The notes under the pieces were generated by a model. The model was not told the DNA's origin and ran no database searches. It was given only the letters and a program-made list of their open reading frames with translations. This document shows positions 8,764 to 19,914 of a stretch of DNA of 64,000 bases, piece by piece; the stretch's first letter is position 1, and each line of letters begins with the position of its first letter. Location: the NCBI GenBank assembly GCA_017419405.1, contig JAFOLH010000008.1, positions 124,001-188,000 on the forward strand, given 5' to 3'. The stretch comes from Renibacterium sp. Its GTDB lineage: Bacteria > Actinomycetota > Actinomycetes > Actinomycetales > Micrococcaceae. The position numbers and the translations under genes are program-made.

Positions 8764-9518
8764 GCCTGCGGGAGCTGCCATTCGATATGCTCCCGGACAT
8801 CGGTCAAAACCGAGGATTCCTGGGTGAACAGGTCATCCAACATGTACTCGTCCACGGCCAGGATTTTGAGCCAATGGCCCTGGCCGGCGGTTTCGCCGTC
8901 CAACGACTGGCTGGCCACGCAGATTCCGGTGCCGGCGTCGATCCGTACCGCGGTGCGGCCCGGAAACAAGATCGGCGCATCGGGATGAAATGGCGTGTAG
9001 GTCGGATTCGGCCGCAAAACCGTTTCGAGGGCCTGGCGGCCTTCATGGTCCACGATCGCGATCGCTTCCGGCTCGGTCACATTGGAAAACGGGAAATCCA
9101 AGGGCACCGGGGCCTTGCCGGCCAGTTCCACCGGGTCCAACCAAGCCGAGAACCGGGCGGCCGAGGCCGGATCCGGACCGAAACCGGGCTCGCCGTATGC
9201 GGCTTCCGGACGCCGCCGGACCAGGCCGTCGTCGTCGTACCCGGGGGTGACCAGATACGCCGGGAGCAGCCAAGGCTTGCGCGAACCCGAGGTGAACAGC
9301 GAATCCTTCGAGTCGTTCAGCGCGGCGGTGCTGTGCAGCAGCGTGCCGTCGGCGGCTTCGACCCGCAGGGCGAGCGGCCGGCGCAACCAGGCATTCACGA
9401 AGCGGGCTTCGGCGGCCGCCGGGCGTACTTGGAACCGCAGGCTCTGCCACTTCCAGGGGGATGAGCGGCACAGCGCTCGGAAGGCATCTGCGCTGACCGA
9501 ACTTTCCTGCTGCCACAT
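8757..9518 (-). CDS. Conserved-looking protein of unknown function
   Basis: I do not recognise this 253-residue protein. It is soluble, without signal peptide or membrane helix, rich in Trp and Pro, and reads like an immunity- or DUF-type cytoplasmic protein (MWQQESSVSADAFRALCRSSPWKWQSLRF at the start, VREHIEWQLPQ at the end). The frame is open to a GTG at 9524, but TAAGCT (9525-9530, minus strand) sits exactly 6 nt before the ATG at 9518, so that ATG is the likely start of a leaderless mRNA. It is convergent with the DUF4832 gene (7-nt overlap) and divergent from the prepilin peptidase gene, whose -10-like hexamer is only about 35 nt away. Codon use matches its neighbours. Confidence 0.7.
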   Translation of the reverse strand: MWQQESSVSADAFRALCRSSPWKWQSLRFQVRPAAAEARFVNAWLRRPLALRVEAADGTLLHSTAALNDSKDSLFTSGSRKPWLLPAYLVTPGYDDDGLVRRRPEAAYGEPGFGPDPASAARFSAWLDPVELAGKAPVPLDFPFSNVTEPEAIAIVDHEGRQALETVLRPNPTYTPFHPDAPILFPGRTAVRIDAGTGICVASQSLDGETAGQGHWLKILAVDEYMLDDLFTQESSVLTDVREHIEWQLPQAQ

Positions 9519-9576
9519 ATCCACAGCTTACGCCGCCCCGGAACCATTGCACCGAACAATCCAGTAACATCCGAAG

Positions 9577-10080
9577 ATGCTGCAAAACCTCGGTGCGCTC
9601 ACGGCTTGGCCGCTGAGCTTCGCGCTGGTGCTGCTGGCCTGCGGATACTTGTTGGCGATCACGGTTCCGCTGAGCATCATCGATCTCCGGTCGCATCTGC
9701 TGCCCAACCGGATCGTCTACCCGTCCGCGCTGATCGGGTTGCTGCTGCTGACTGCCGCCAGCTTGCTGCGCGGCGATCCCGGAACCGCATTGCGCACGCT
9801 GCTCGGTGGCCTGCTGCTCGGCGCCGGGTATTTGCTGCTGCGCTTGCTGCACCCCGCCGGAATGGGCTTGGGCGATGTGAAACTCGCGGTAGTGCTGGGG
9901 TTCTATCTGGCCTATCTGAGCTGGCCGCATCTGTTCTACGGCACCGTGCTGACCTTCCTGCTCGGCGGTTTGGCCGGGCTCGGCTTGCTGCTGAGCCGCC
10001 GGGGCAGCTTGGATTCGGCGATCCCGTTCGGGCCGTTCATGCTGGTCGGAACGCTGCTCGCGCTCTTGCTGCCGGCCTGA
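9577..10080 (+). CDS. A24 family prepilin peptidase, short form
   Basis: A 167-residue polytopic membrane aspartic protease of the type IV prepilin peptidase family. The two catalytic aspartates are visible: the first in IDLRSHLLPN near residue 36 and the second in GLGDVK (Asp100). The length matches the short, TadV-like form lacking the N-terminal methylase domain. Its substrates would be Tad/Flp or type II-like pseudopilins, but no pilus genes are in the window, so they must lie elsewhere. TAACAT (9565-9570) is 6 nt before the ATG, indicating a leaderless mRNA. The next gene follows after 12 nt and may be co-transcribed. Confidence 0.88.
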   Translation: MLQNLGALTAWPLSFALVLLACGYLLAITVPLSIIDLRSHLLPNRIVYPSALIGLLLLTAASLLRGDPGTALRTLLGGLLLGAGYLLLRLLHPAGMGLGDVKLAVVLGFYLAYLSWPHLFYGTVLTFLLGGLAGLGLLLSRRGSLDSAIPFGPFMLVGTLLALLLPA

Positions 10081-10092
10081 GAGACTGGCAGC

Positions 10093-10566
10093 ATGCCAAT
10101 CCCAGATTTCATCCTGTCCTTGCGTCAGAAGATCGGCCACGACCCCTTGTGGTTGCCCGGCGTCGGAGCGGTAGTGCTCGACGACGCCGGCCGGGTGCTG
10201 CTGGGCCGACGGGCGGACAACGGCGCCTGGACCATCATCACCGGGATGCTCGACCCGGGTGAGGAACCCGCGGTGGGCGCGGCCCGGGAAGTCCTGGAGG
10301 AGACCGGGGTGCTGGTCGAAGTGCAGCGGCTGGTCTCCACCAATGTGGTCGGACCGGTGGTTTTTGCCAACGGCGACGTCTGCACGTTCTTGAACCAGAG
10401 CTTCCGTTGCCGTTACCTCAGCGGTGAAGCCCGGGTGAACGATGACGAGTCATCGGACGTGCGCTGGTTCGCGCTGGACGACTTGCCGGAGCTCAATGCC
10501 GCGCATTTGCGCGCGGTGCAATTGGCCCAAGCGCCGGACGGCGCAGCCTGGTTCGTCAAAAACTGA
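10093..10566 (+). CDS. Nudix hydrolase
   Basis: A 157-residue single-domain Nudix hydrolase that would cleave nucleoside-diphosphate-linked substrates. The complete Nudix box runs from about residue 51 (GMLDPGEEP...REVLEETGVLVE), with the REVLEE metal-binding core intact. The N-terminal extension LRQKIGHDPLWLPGV is typical of actinobacterial members of this group; the substrate cannot be told from sequence. It follows the prepilin peptidase by 12 nt, so the two may share a transcript. It converges on the drug-efflux gene, with a 71-nt repeat element in the gap. Confidence 0.88.
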   Translation: MPIPDFILSLRQKIGHDPLWLPGVGAVVLDDAGRVLLGRRADNGAWTIITGMLDPGEEPAVGAAREVLEETGVLVEVQRLVSTNVVGPVVFANGDVCTFLNQSFRCRYLSGEARVNDDESSDVRWFALDDLPELNAAHLRAVQLAQAPDGAAWFVKN

Positions 10567-10593
10567 CGCTTCCGGCACGCCGTCGTGATTTCC

Positions 10594-10664
10594 AAGATGC
10601 ATCTTCAGCATGTGGATACCGTTTTGACGGTCTAAACCCTATCTTTTAGCCGAAGATGCATCTT
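10594..10664. repeat. 71-nt palindromic repeat, copy 1
   Basis: Two copies of the 12-bp palindrome AAGATGCATCTT (10594-10605 and 10653-10664) enclose a 47-nt centre. The same 12-47-12 geometry recurs at 39461-39531. The arms extend to 15 bp (CC before the left palindrome, GG after the right). An inner stem pairs GGATA (10614-10618) with TATCT (10640-10644), and CCG/CGG closes the tip. It lies in the convergent gap between the Nudix and MFS genes. Confidence 0.85.
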
Positions 10665-10683
10665 GGGGTGGCTGGGTGCGAAG

Positions 10684-13020
<2,337 letters not shown>

Positions 13021-13072
13021 AGGCAACTGTTGTGCAAATTGATCCCGAGTGAGTTCGGTTACTTAAACCACT

Positions 13073-13124
13073 GGGTCGCAGTTGAGCAGGGTGTCCGGTG
13101 GTTACACCCTGCTCAACTGCACCC
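13073..13124. repeat. Long intergenic palindrome, family C copy 1
   Basis: Arms 13078-13094 (GCAGTTGAGCAGGGTGT) and 13104-13120 are perfect inverted copies around a 9-nt loop. GGGT (13073-13076) and ACCC (13121-13124) continue the stem past one bulged C. The left arm matches that of the element at 17738-17790 at 15 of 17 positions. It lies between divergent tetR and the ROK gene. There is no T-tract, so it is not a standard terminator. Confidence 0.8.
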
Positions 13125-13211
13125 GAGTGGCGGGAAGCTGTCTGCGGAGATTCGACTTGTGGCAATTGCAGTGGCGGGCGGTGCGTGAGTGTAGCGATGT
13201 CATGATGGGGT

Positions 13212-14339
13212 ATGAGTTCTGAACGATTGGCCGGCGGCAGTCTTGCCGGATTGCGCCAGATCAACGTGAAGGAGACGCTGCGCGCATTGCGGCAGCTCCG
13301 CGGGCAGTCCACGTTGGCCGAGCTCGCGCAACAAACCGGTTTGTCGAGGCCGACGTTGCGCGCGAGTCTCGCCGAGCTGGAGGTCCAGGGCTGGGTCTCC
13401 GTCACCGAAGCGGCGCCGGGGCAGATGGGCCGCCCGGCTCGCCGGTTCGGTTTCCGGAGTGCGTCGAATCTGGTCTTGGGGGTCGACCTCGGCCCGCACA
13501 AAATCGACCTCCGGTTCACGGATCTCAACGGCGAATGCGTGCATCAACAGCGTGCGGAAGTACCTGCGGGACTCGAGGTGAGTCCGGCGATGCTAGTGGA
13601 ATTGATCCAGAATGCGCTGGATGCCATCCCGGCGCCTGCTTCGCTCTGGTACGTCGTGGTGGGGTTTCCTGGGGTGGTGGCCGATTCCGGGATGGTGATT
13701 CGTTCGTTCGTCCTTCCGGACTGGACCTCTCGGCCGGCGAATGAAGAGCTGGCCGAGTTGTTGGGGGTTCCGGTTGCTTTGGAGAACGACGCGAACTTGG
13801 CCGCCTATGCGGAAAGCACCATCGGCGCCGGGCGCGGAGCGAACAGTCTGGTTTATTTCATGGTCGGCACCCGGGTCAGTGTTGGGGTGGTGATCCATGG
13901 CCGGGTGTATCGCGGAGCCCATGGTGCGGCCGGCGAAGTCGGCCTGTATCCGGAAGCCGCGTGGCCGGATCCGCGCAAGCGGCTGCTCAGTCAGGTTGCG
14001 GATCAGCCGGGCTTGGACGAGGCTGCTGCGATTGCCGGGGTTTTCACCGCGGCCGAGCGCGGCGACCCGGTGGCCCGGGCGGCGGTCGCCGAGTTCTGCG
14101 AATTGCTCAGCCTGCCCTTGGCTGCGGTGGTTCTGACTCTCGATCCTGATGCCGTGGTGATCGGTGGCGGCATGGCGCGACTCGGTGCGCGGTTGTTGGA
14201 CCCGCTGCGTGCGGCCCTGGGGGAGGCGATCTGGCACCGGGTGGAGCTCAGGCTCGCGGACTATGCCGACGATTCAGTGGTTCGCGGCGCAGTAGGCAAA
14301 GCGCTGCAGTCAGTCGATGAGCAGATTCTGGGTCTCTGA
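13212..14339 (+). CDS. ROK-family transcriptional regulator
   Basis: A 375-residue regulator with an N-terminal winged helix-turn-helix (about residues 15-75; LAQQTGLSRPTLRASLAELEVQGWV) fused to a ROK sugar-kinase-like domain (ATP-fold segment LVLGVDLGPHKIDLRF, ENDANLAAYAE, GAHGAAGEVGL). The CxCGxxGCxE zinc motif of many ROK proteins is absent, so it may be a sensor without kinase activity. It lies directly upstream of and co-directional with the GH89 gene, and the 139-nt gap holds an inverted repeat, so it probably controls that gene in response to an N-acetylhexosamine ligand. CATGAT (13201-13206) lies 5 nt before the ATG, a weaker version of the leaderless pattern. Confidence 0.87.
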   Translation: MSSERLAGGSLAGLRQINVKETLRALRQLRGQSTLAELAQQTGLSRPTLRASLAELEVQGWVSVTEAAPGQMGRPARRFGFRSASNLVLGVDLGPHKIDLRFTDLNGECVHQQRAEVPAGLEVSPAMLVELIQNALDAIPAPASLWYVVVGFPGVVADSGMVIRSFVLPDWTSRPANEELAELLGVPVALENDANLAAYAESTIGAGRGANSLVYFMVGTRVSVGVVIHGRVYRGAHGAAGEVGLYPEAAWPDPRKRLLSQVADQPGLDEAAAIAGVFTAAERGDPVARAAVAEFCELLSLPLAAVVLTLDPDAVVIGGGMARLGARLLDPLRAALGEAIWHRVELRLADYADDSVVRGAVGKALQSVDEQILGL

Positions 14340-14388
14340 TCCCGTTCGCTTTTGCACGTTGCCTGCAGCAATCTTCGGCGAAGACTAT

Positions 14389-14422
14389 TGAAAAAGTGTT
14401 TCATATGTAAGACGATTTTTCA
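14389..14422. promoter_or_regulatory. Inverted repeat upstream of the GH89 gene
   Basis: TGAAAAA (14389-14395) and TTTTTCA (14416-14422) form perfect arms around a 20-nt AT-rich centre that includes CATATG (14402-14407) almost at the midpoint. This is a good candidate operator for the ROK regulator encoded just upstream and may overlap the promoter of the GH89 gene. Confidence 0.5.
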
Positions 14423-14478
14423 TGAGGTGTGATGCGAATCACTGGACTCGAATCGTCAACGACTACGTAGGGGGCACC

Positions 14479-17400
14479 GTGTCACGACCAATCCGTCATA
14501 TCAGCCGCAGGTTCTGGGGGAGTTCGGCCGCGTTGGCGGTGGCCGCCGCGATTCTGGTTCCGGCATCCTCGGCGGCCGCCGTGTTGCCGGGATCAGTCGA
14601 TCCGAGCATGGTTTCCGCCGAGCAGGTGCTCCAGCGTTGGGTCGGTGACGCCGCGGCCAAATTCGACCTCGGCTTGCTGCCGAAGTCCGGTGGACAGGAT
14701 GTCTATCGGGTTTCCGCGGCCAATGGCCGGGTTTCGATCAAAGCCTCCACGCCGTCGACGGCGTTGGCCGGCTTCAACGCCTATCTCGGCAAGGCGCTCA
14801 ACCAGTCGGTCTCCTGGAACAGCTCCAATCTCAGCCTTCCCGCGGCGCTGCCCGCAATTGCCGAATTCGGCACAGTCTCGAATGTTTCGCGCCGATTCGT
14901 CAATAACGACACGGAAGACGGCTACACCGGCGCCTACCGGACCCTGGACGACTGGAAAAAGCTGATCGACGTTTACGCCATGCACGGACTCAATGAAGTC
15001 TTCTTGCCGGTCGGGTCCGAGGCAGTGTACTTCGACGTTTTCCAGCAATTCGGGTACACCAAAACGGATCTTTTGCAATGGATCCCGCAATCCGGCCATC
15101 AGCCTTGGTGGCTCCTGCAGAACATGTCCGGCGGGCTTGATGCGATGACCGAATCGGCGCTGAACGAGCGGGCGGCGCTGGGCAAGTCGATCGCCGATTA
15201 CCTTCGGGGATTGGGCATGACCCCGGTATTGCCGGGCTATTTCGGGACGGTACCGGACGGTTTCACGGCCAAGAACCCGGCTGCCAAGACGGTGCCTCAG
15301 GGTGCCTGGGTCGGCGGTTACCAGCGCCCGGATTGGTTGGACCCGACCAATCCGGTGTTTGCCCAGGTGGCCCGATCCTTCTATGCGGCCAGTGAATCCC
15401 GATTGGGCAGCTCCGACATGTACAAGATGGACTTGCTGCACGAAGGCGGGCAATCCGGCGGTGTCAACGTGCCGACAGCCAGCAAAGCCGTGGAAAAAGC
15501 CCTGCAGGATGCCCGGCCGGGCGCGATTTGGGTGTTGCTGGGCTGGCAGAGCAACCCGCCGCAGCAAGTGGTCTCTGCGGTGAATCCGGCGACCACGTTC
15601 ATTGTGGACGGGCTTTCCGACCGCTATGCCAAGAACCGGGAAGTCGATTGGAAGGGGATTCCCTACGCCTTCGGCACGATTTGGAATTTCGGCGGACACA
15701 CCACGATGGGATCGCAGCTCTCCGTGCAGAATCAGCGCTACTTCGAGTGGCTCAACAAATCCGGCAGCGCGATGAAGGGTCTGGCGGTCATGCCGGAAGC
15801 CGGTGAAAACAATCCCGCGGCCTTCGACTTCTTCGCCGGCTTGGCTTGGCGCAGTGGTCCGGCAGATTTGAACCAATGGTTCACGGATTTTGCGCAGCGC
15901 CGGTACGGCCAGAACGATCCGAACGCTGCAGCTGCTTGGAACATCCTGCGGAATACGGCCTACGACCTGCCGAGCAGTGACGGCTGGTCCGAGGCTGCCG
16001 ATGGCCTGTTCGCCGCCAAGCCGTCGTTGACCGTCAACACTGCGGCCAGCTGGTCGCCGAACCAACAGCGCTACGACGTGGACGTCTTCGCGCAGGCTCT
16101 ACCGGCCTTGCGGTTGGCCAGCCCCGCGGTGAAAGCGACCGCGACCTACCAGTATGATCTGATGGACGTCGCCCGGCAGGTGCTGTCGAACTCGTCACGG
16201 GAACTGCTGCCGAAGATCAAAGCCTCATTCGACAACAAAAACCTCGCCGACTTCCAAAAAAGCACTGCGCTGTGGTTGTCCAGCATCGATTTGATGGACC
16301 AGATCGCCGGCACCAATGCGCAGCAATTGCTCGGAAAGTGGATTGCTGCGGCACGGGCAGCCGGCAATACCGCTGCCGAGAAGGACGCTTTCGAGCGGGA
16401 TGCGCGATCCCTGATCACCCTGTGGAGCCCGACGTTGACGGAGCTCAACGACTATGCGAACCGGGAATGGAACGGCCTGCTCGGCGGGTACTACAAGGCC
16501 CGCTGGAGCGCCTATTTCGATTCGCTCCGGGCCCAGTTGACCGGGCAGGGCAACCCCGCGACGCCGGATTGGAACGCGATCGGCCGGGCTTTCGTCGAGG
16601 GGACCGCGTCCTATGAGCCGGCCGGCGGATACCGTACCGAACCGCAAGGCGATCTGGCACAGCTCGCTGCCCAAGCACAGGTCCGCTATGCCGAAGTCAA
16701 GGCCTTCGTGCCAGCCCCGAAACCGCTGCCGGATCCGCCGGGCGCCGGAGTAACCCAGCTGTCCGACCTGCCGTTCGTGGACGATCAGTTCGACGCGCGG
16801 TTCGGGCCGACGGCCAGGGATACCGAAGTGGGCGATATGCAGACCAAAATCAAACGTCCGCTCACCGTGGGCGGCGTGGTCTATCCGAAAGGGTTGGGCG
16901 TCAACTCGCCCAGCACGGTCAGTTTCAACTTGGCCGGGCAATGCACCCAGTTCAGCTCGATCGCGGGCATCGATGCGACCATGGATGTGCTCGGCAAGAG
17001 CCCGAACGTGATTTTCAATGTTCTGGCAGACGGGAAGAACGTCTACAGCTCAGGGCCGTTTCGCGGCACCGTGGTGGGCCAGCAAGCTCCGTTGAAAATC
17101 AACCTCGATATGACCGGAGTCAAGATTCTGGCACTGAATGTCGATCCGAACGGTGCTACCGACTTCGACCGGGCCGACTGGGCGGATGCGAAAGTCAGCT
17201 GCAGTGCGCCGGCTACTGCGTTGGAGCTGCGTCCGGAACTTTCTGCCGCGGCCGATGCCTTGGTCCCCGGCAGCAGCTTCACGCTGCGGGTGCCCGAATT
17301 GTCACCGGGTTCCGAACTGGCAGCCGAGTTGCGATCCGACCCGATTGCGCTGGGCAGCGGAAAAGCCGGTGCCGACGGCGTCGCGGTGATCCCGGTGAGT

Positions 17401-17721
17401 TTGCCGGCCGGCACCGCATTGGGCGCGCACCGGATCGTGGTGGGCGGCACAGACCGGAATGGCCTGGCGGCGAGCGGAGCCCTAGCGGTCACGGTAGTCG
17501 CGGCACCTCCAGTCGGCGACGGTGGCACGGTGGTGCCGACAACGACGCCGGACGGATCGGTGAACCTCGTGCAGGCCAAGGAGGTTTCCACCGGATCCGG
17601 CAATGGCGACGGTCTCGCGACGACCGGATTCGGAGTCTGGCAGCTTCCCCTGGGATTGGCGGTATTGCTCGTTCTCGCCGGCGGTGCTGTGCTACTAGTT
17701 CGCCGCTCGGCCCGAAGCTAA
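14479..17721 (+). CDS. Wall-anchored GH89 alpha-N-acetylglucosaminidase with NPCBM domain
   Basis: A 1080-residue secreted enzyme predicted to release terminal alpha-GlcNAc from glycans. In order: signal peptide (RRFWGSSAALAVAAAILVP), GH89 N-terminal domain, catalytic barrel with WWLLQNMSG and two probable catalytic acids, one in MDLLHEGGQ and one in MPEAGENNPAAFD (the human NAGLU counterpart reads PEG...NP), an alpha-helical C-terminal GH89 domain, an NPCBM-type carbohydrate-binding domain at about residues 760-910 (PLTVGGVVYPKGLGVNSPS), an Ig-like segment, and a C-terminal LATTG followed by a membrane helix and RRSARS. LATTG fits the LAxTG motif of class E sortases. The GTG at 14479 is preferred over ATG 14422 because it starts right before the signal peptide and follows AGGGGG. 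Confidence 0.88.
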   Translation: MSRPIRHISRRFWGSSAALAVAAAILVPASSAAAVLPGSVDPSMVSAEQVLQRWVGDAAAKFDLGLLPKSGGQDVYRVSAANGRVSIKASTPSTALAGFNAYLGKALNQSVSWNSSNLSLPAALPAIAEFGTVSNVSRRFVNNDTEDGYTGAYRTLDDWKKLIDVYAMHGLNEVFLPVGSEAVYFDVFQQFGYTKTDLLQWIPQSGHQPWWLLQNMSGGLDAMTESALNERAALGKSIADYLRGLGMTPVLPGYFGTVPDGFTAKNPAAKTVPQGAWVGGYQRPDWLDPTNPVFAQVARSFYAASESRLGSSDMYKMDLLHEGGQSGGVNVPTASKAVEKALQDARPGAIWVLLGWQSNPPQQVVSAVNPATTFIVDGLSDRYAKNREVDWKGIPYAFGTIWNFGGHTTMGSQLSVQNQRYFEWLNKSGSAMKGLAVMPEAGENNPAAFDFFAGLAWRSGPADLNQWFTDFAQRRYGQNDPNAAAAWNILRNTAYDLPSSDGWSEAADGLFAAKPSLTVNTAASWSPNQQRYDVDVFAQALPALRLASPAVKATATYQYDLMDVARQVLSNSSRELLPKIKASFDNKNLADFQKSTALWLSSIDLMDQIAGTNAQQLLGKWIAAARAAGNTAAEKDAFERDARSLITLWSPTLTELNDYANREWNGLLGGYYKARWSAYFDSLRAQLTGQGNPATPDWNAIGRAFVEGTASYEPAGGYRTEPQGDLAQLAAQAQVRYAEVKAFVPAPKPLPDPPGAGVTQLSDLPFVDDQFDARFGPTARDTEVGDMQTKIKRPLTVGGVVYPKGLGVNSPSTVSFNLAGQCTQFSSIAGIDATMDVLGKSPNVIFNVLADGKNVYSSGPFRGTVVGQQAPLKINLDMTGVKILALNVDPNGATDFDRADWADAKVSCSAPATALELRPELSAAADALVPGSSFTLRVPELSPGSELAAELRSDPIALGSGKAGADGVAVIPVSLPAGTALGAHRIVVGGTDRNGLAASGALAVTVVAAPPVGDGGTVVPTTTPDGSVNLVQAKEVSTGSGNGDGLATTGFGVWQLPLGLAVLLVLAGGAVLLVRRSARS

Positions 17722-17737
17722 GCCGAGCTCTGTCCCA

Positions 17738-17790
17738 TGGGAGCAGTTGTGCCGGGTGTCTGTGCGTCACACCCGGCCAAACTGCTCCCA
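17738..17790. repeat. Long intergenic palindrome, family C copy 2
   Basis: Arms 17738-17759 and 17769-17790 pair at 20 of 22 positions around a 9-nt loop. The core GCAGTTGTGCCGGGTGT differs from the 13.1-kb copy at two positions, and one of these is compensated in the other arm (A-T becomes C-G). The flanking pairs also differ in sequence but still pair. It lies in the convergent gap between the GH89 gene and fumC. No T-tract follows. Confidence 0.8.
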
Positions 17791-17809
17791 CGTGGAGTCC
17801 ACTGGAGGG

Positions 17810-19243
17810 CTACTGCGGCGGACGGGTCATCGACAGCACGTCGAGCGCCTGGTCCAGCTGTGCTTCGGTCAGCTCGCCGCGCTCCAGATAGCCGAGTGCG
17901 ACCACGGCCTCGCGGACGGTGAGGCCTTCGGCGACCGCCTTCTTTGCGATCTTGGCGGCATTCTCGTAGCCGATGAACTTGTTCAACGGGGTCACGATCG
18001 ACGGCGAGGCTTCAGCCAGGAAGCGGGCGCGCTCCACATTCGCGGTGATGCCGTCGATCATCTTGTCCGCCATGACCCGGGTGGTGTTGGTCAGCAAACG
18101 GATCGATTGCAGCAGATTCGCGGCCATCACCGGGATGCCGACGTTGAGTTCGAAGGCGCCGTTGGTGGAGGACAGGGCAATCGTGGTGTCATTGCCGATC
18201 ACTTGCGCGCAGACCATGATCGCGGCCTCGCAGATCACCGGGTTGACCTTGCCGGGCATGATCGAAGAGCCGGGCTGCAGATCGGGAATCGCGATTTCGC
18301 CCAGGCCGGTGTTCGGGCCCGAACCCAGCCAGCGCAAGTCGTTGTTGATTTTCATCAGCGAATAGGCGATGTTGCGCAACTGGCCCGAAGCCTCGATCAA
18401 GCCGTCCCGGTTCGCTTGCGCCTCGAAGTGGTCGCGGGCCTCGGTCAACGGCAAGCCGGAATCGGCAGCGAGCAGCGCGATCACGCGCTGCGGGAACCCC
18501 GCGGGAGTGTTGATCCCGGTACCGACGGCGGTGCCGCCCAACGGGACTTCGGCAACCCGGGGGAGCGAGGATTGGATGCGCTCGACGCCGTAGCGCACCT
18601 GGGCGGCGTAACCGCCGAATTCCTGGCCCAGGGTGACCGGGGTGGCGTCCATCAAGTGCGTGCGGCCGGACTTCACCACGGTGGCGAACTCTTCGGCCTT
18701 GCGGCCCAGTGACGCGGCCAGGTGTTCCAACGCGGGAATCAGGTCATTGGTCAGAGCCGAGGTGGCTGCGACGTGCACCGAGGTCGGGAAGACGTCGTTG
18801 GACGACTGCGAAGCGTTGACGTGGTCGTTCGGATGGACCCGCTTTTCGCTGCCGGCAGCTTCCAGCGCCCGGTTCGCCAATGCGGCAAGCACCTCGTTGG
18901 TGTTCATATTCGAAGAAGTCCCGGAACCGGTCTGGAACACGTCGATCGGGAAGTCGCCGTCGTACTTTCCCGAAATCACTTCGTCGGCAGCGCCTTCGAT
19001 CGCCTGGGCCAGCTCGCCGTCGAGCACGCCCAACTCGGCGTTCGCCGTGGCGGCGGCCTTTTTGATCCGGGCCAGAGCCTCGATGTGCGCCCGTTCCAGC
19101 GTGTTGCCGGAGATCGGGAAATTCTCCACGGCACGCTGGGTTTGGGCGCCGTACAGGGCGTCGGCCGGAACCCGGACCTCACCCATCGTGTCATGTTCAA
19201 TGCGGAATTCTGGTGTGCCGGTGGCAGCGGACGTCTCAGTCAT
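17810..19243 (-). CDS. fumC: Class II fumarate hydratase
   Basis: Interconverts fumarate and L-malate in the TCA cycle. The 477-residue length and the superfamily signature [12 protein letters not shown] (near residue 330) are typical; other landmarks are [33 protein letters not shown] and [19 protein letters not shown]. The open frame continues far upstream, but the ATG at 19243 has TATTCT (19250-19255, minus strand) 6 nt before it, indicating a leaderless mRNA. It lies downstream of the carbonic anhydrase gene in the same direction with a 56-nt gap. Confidence 0.96.
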   Translation of the reverse strand: MTETSAATGTPEFRIEHDTMGEVRVPADALYGAQTQRAVENFPISGNTLERAHIEALARIKKAAATANAELGVLDGELAQAIEGAADEVISGKYDGDFPIDVFQTGSGTSSNMNTNEVLAALANRALEAAGSEKRVHPNDHVNASQSSNDVFPTSVHVAATSALTNDLIPALEHLAASLGRKAEEFATVVKSGRTHLMDATPVTLGQEFGGYAAQVRYGVERIQSSLPRVAEVPLGGTAVGTGINTPAGFPQRVIALLAADSGLPLTEARDHFEAQANRDGLIEASGQLRNIAYSLMKINNDLRWLGSGPNTGLGEIAIPDLQPGSSIMPGKVNPVICEAAIMVCAQVIGNDTTIALSSTNGAFELNVGIPVMAANLLQSIRLLTNTTRVMADKMIDGITANVERARFLAEASPSIVTPLNKFIGYENAAKIAKKAVAEGLTVREAVVALGYLERGELTEAQLDQALDVLSMTRPPQ

Positions 19244-19299
19244 GAGACCAGAATATCGGTCGGTCCGGCGAACTCGGAATCGGGGCGGTGGAACCGGAT

Positions 19300-19914
19300 T
19301 CAGAGTGTCCCGATGCTGTTCACCAGCTCGGCCCGGCCTTCGTCCAAGTGGTAGGCCAGCCCCACGATCGAAACCTCGTGCCGCTCCACCGCTGAGGAAA
19401 TTGTCCGGGAGGCCTCCACCAGACGCAGTGCGGTCTGTTTGATGTGCTCCACCATGAAGTCGTTCACGTCCTGCCCGCCATCGCGTCGCGAAGCCAGCAC
19501 CGAAGGGGTGATCCGTTCCACCAGATTCCGCAGGAAGCCGCCCGGCATGTCGCCGGAATCCACGGCTTCTTTGGTGGCGGTGATCGCCCCGCAGTTGTCG
19601 TGGCCGAGTACCACGATGAGCGGCACGCCGAGCACCGAGATGCTGTATTCGATCGAACCGAGGACGGAAAGGTCGATGACCTGCCCGGCAGTACGCACCA
19701 CGAAGGCGTCGCCCAAGCCGAGGTCGAAGATGATCTCCGCAGCGAGCCGGGAATCCGAACAACCGAAAATCACCGCGAACGGGCTCTGCTGGTTCACCAG
19801 GGATTCCCGGTGCAAGGCATCCTGGTTGGGATGTTGCGATTCGCCGTGGACGAAGCGTTCATTGCCGGCCTGCAGTTTCTGCCAGGCTTCCTGGGGGGTG
19901 ATCACGGTGCTCAT
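19300..19914 (-). CDS. Beta-class carbonic anhydrase
   Basis: A 204-residue zinc enzyme interconverting CO2 and bicarbonate. The zinc ligands and catalytic dyad are all visible: Cys52-x-Asp54-x-Arg56 in GCSDSR, and His105 and Cys108 in GHDNCGA. The start ATG at 19914 overlaps the stop of the DUF4245 gene as ATGA, so its translation is probably coupled to that membrane protein. The open frame extends upstream of 19914 only because of that overlap. Pairing with a DUF4245 protein and fumC is, to my knowledge, a common actinobacterial neighbourhood. Confidence 0.95.
   Translation of the reverse strand: MSTVITPQEAWQKLQAGNERFVHGESQHPNQDALHRESLVNQQSPFAVIFGCSDSRLAAEIIFDLGLGDAFVVRTAGQVIDLSVLGSIEYSISVLGVPLIVVLGHDNCGAITATKEAVDSGDMPGGFLRNLVERITPSVLASRRDGGQDVNDFMVEHIKQTALRLVEASRTISSAVERHEVSIVGLAYHLDEGRAELVNSIGTL

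Noticed and set aside
17810-19762. Reading fumC as a fusion with a 170-residue N-terminal domain
   Set aside because: The extra part is an out-of-frame reading of the carbonic anhydrase gene; the ATG at 19243 has proper start signals.
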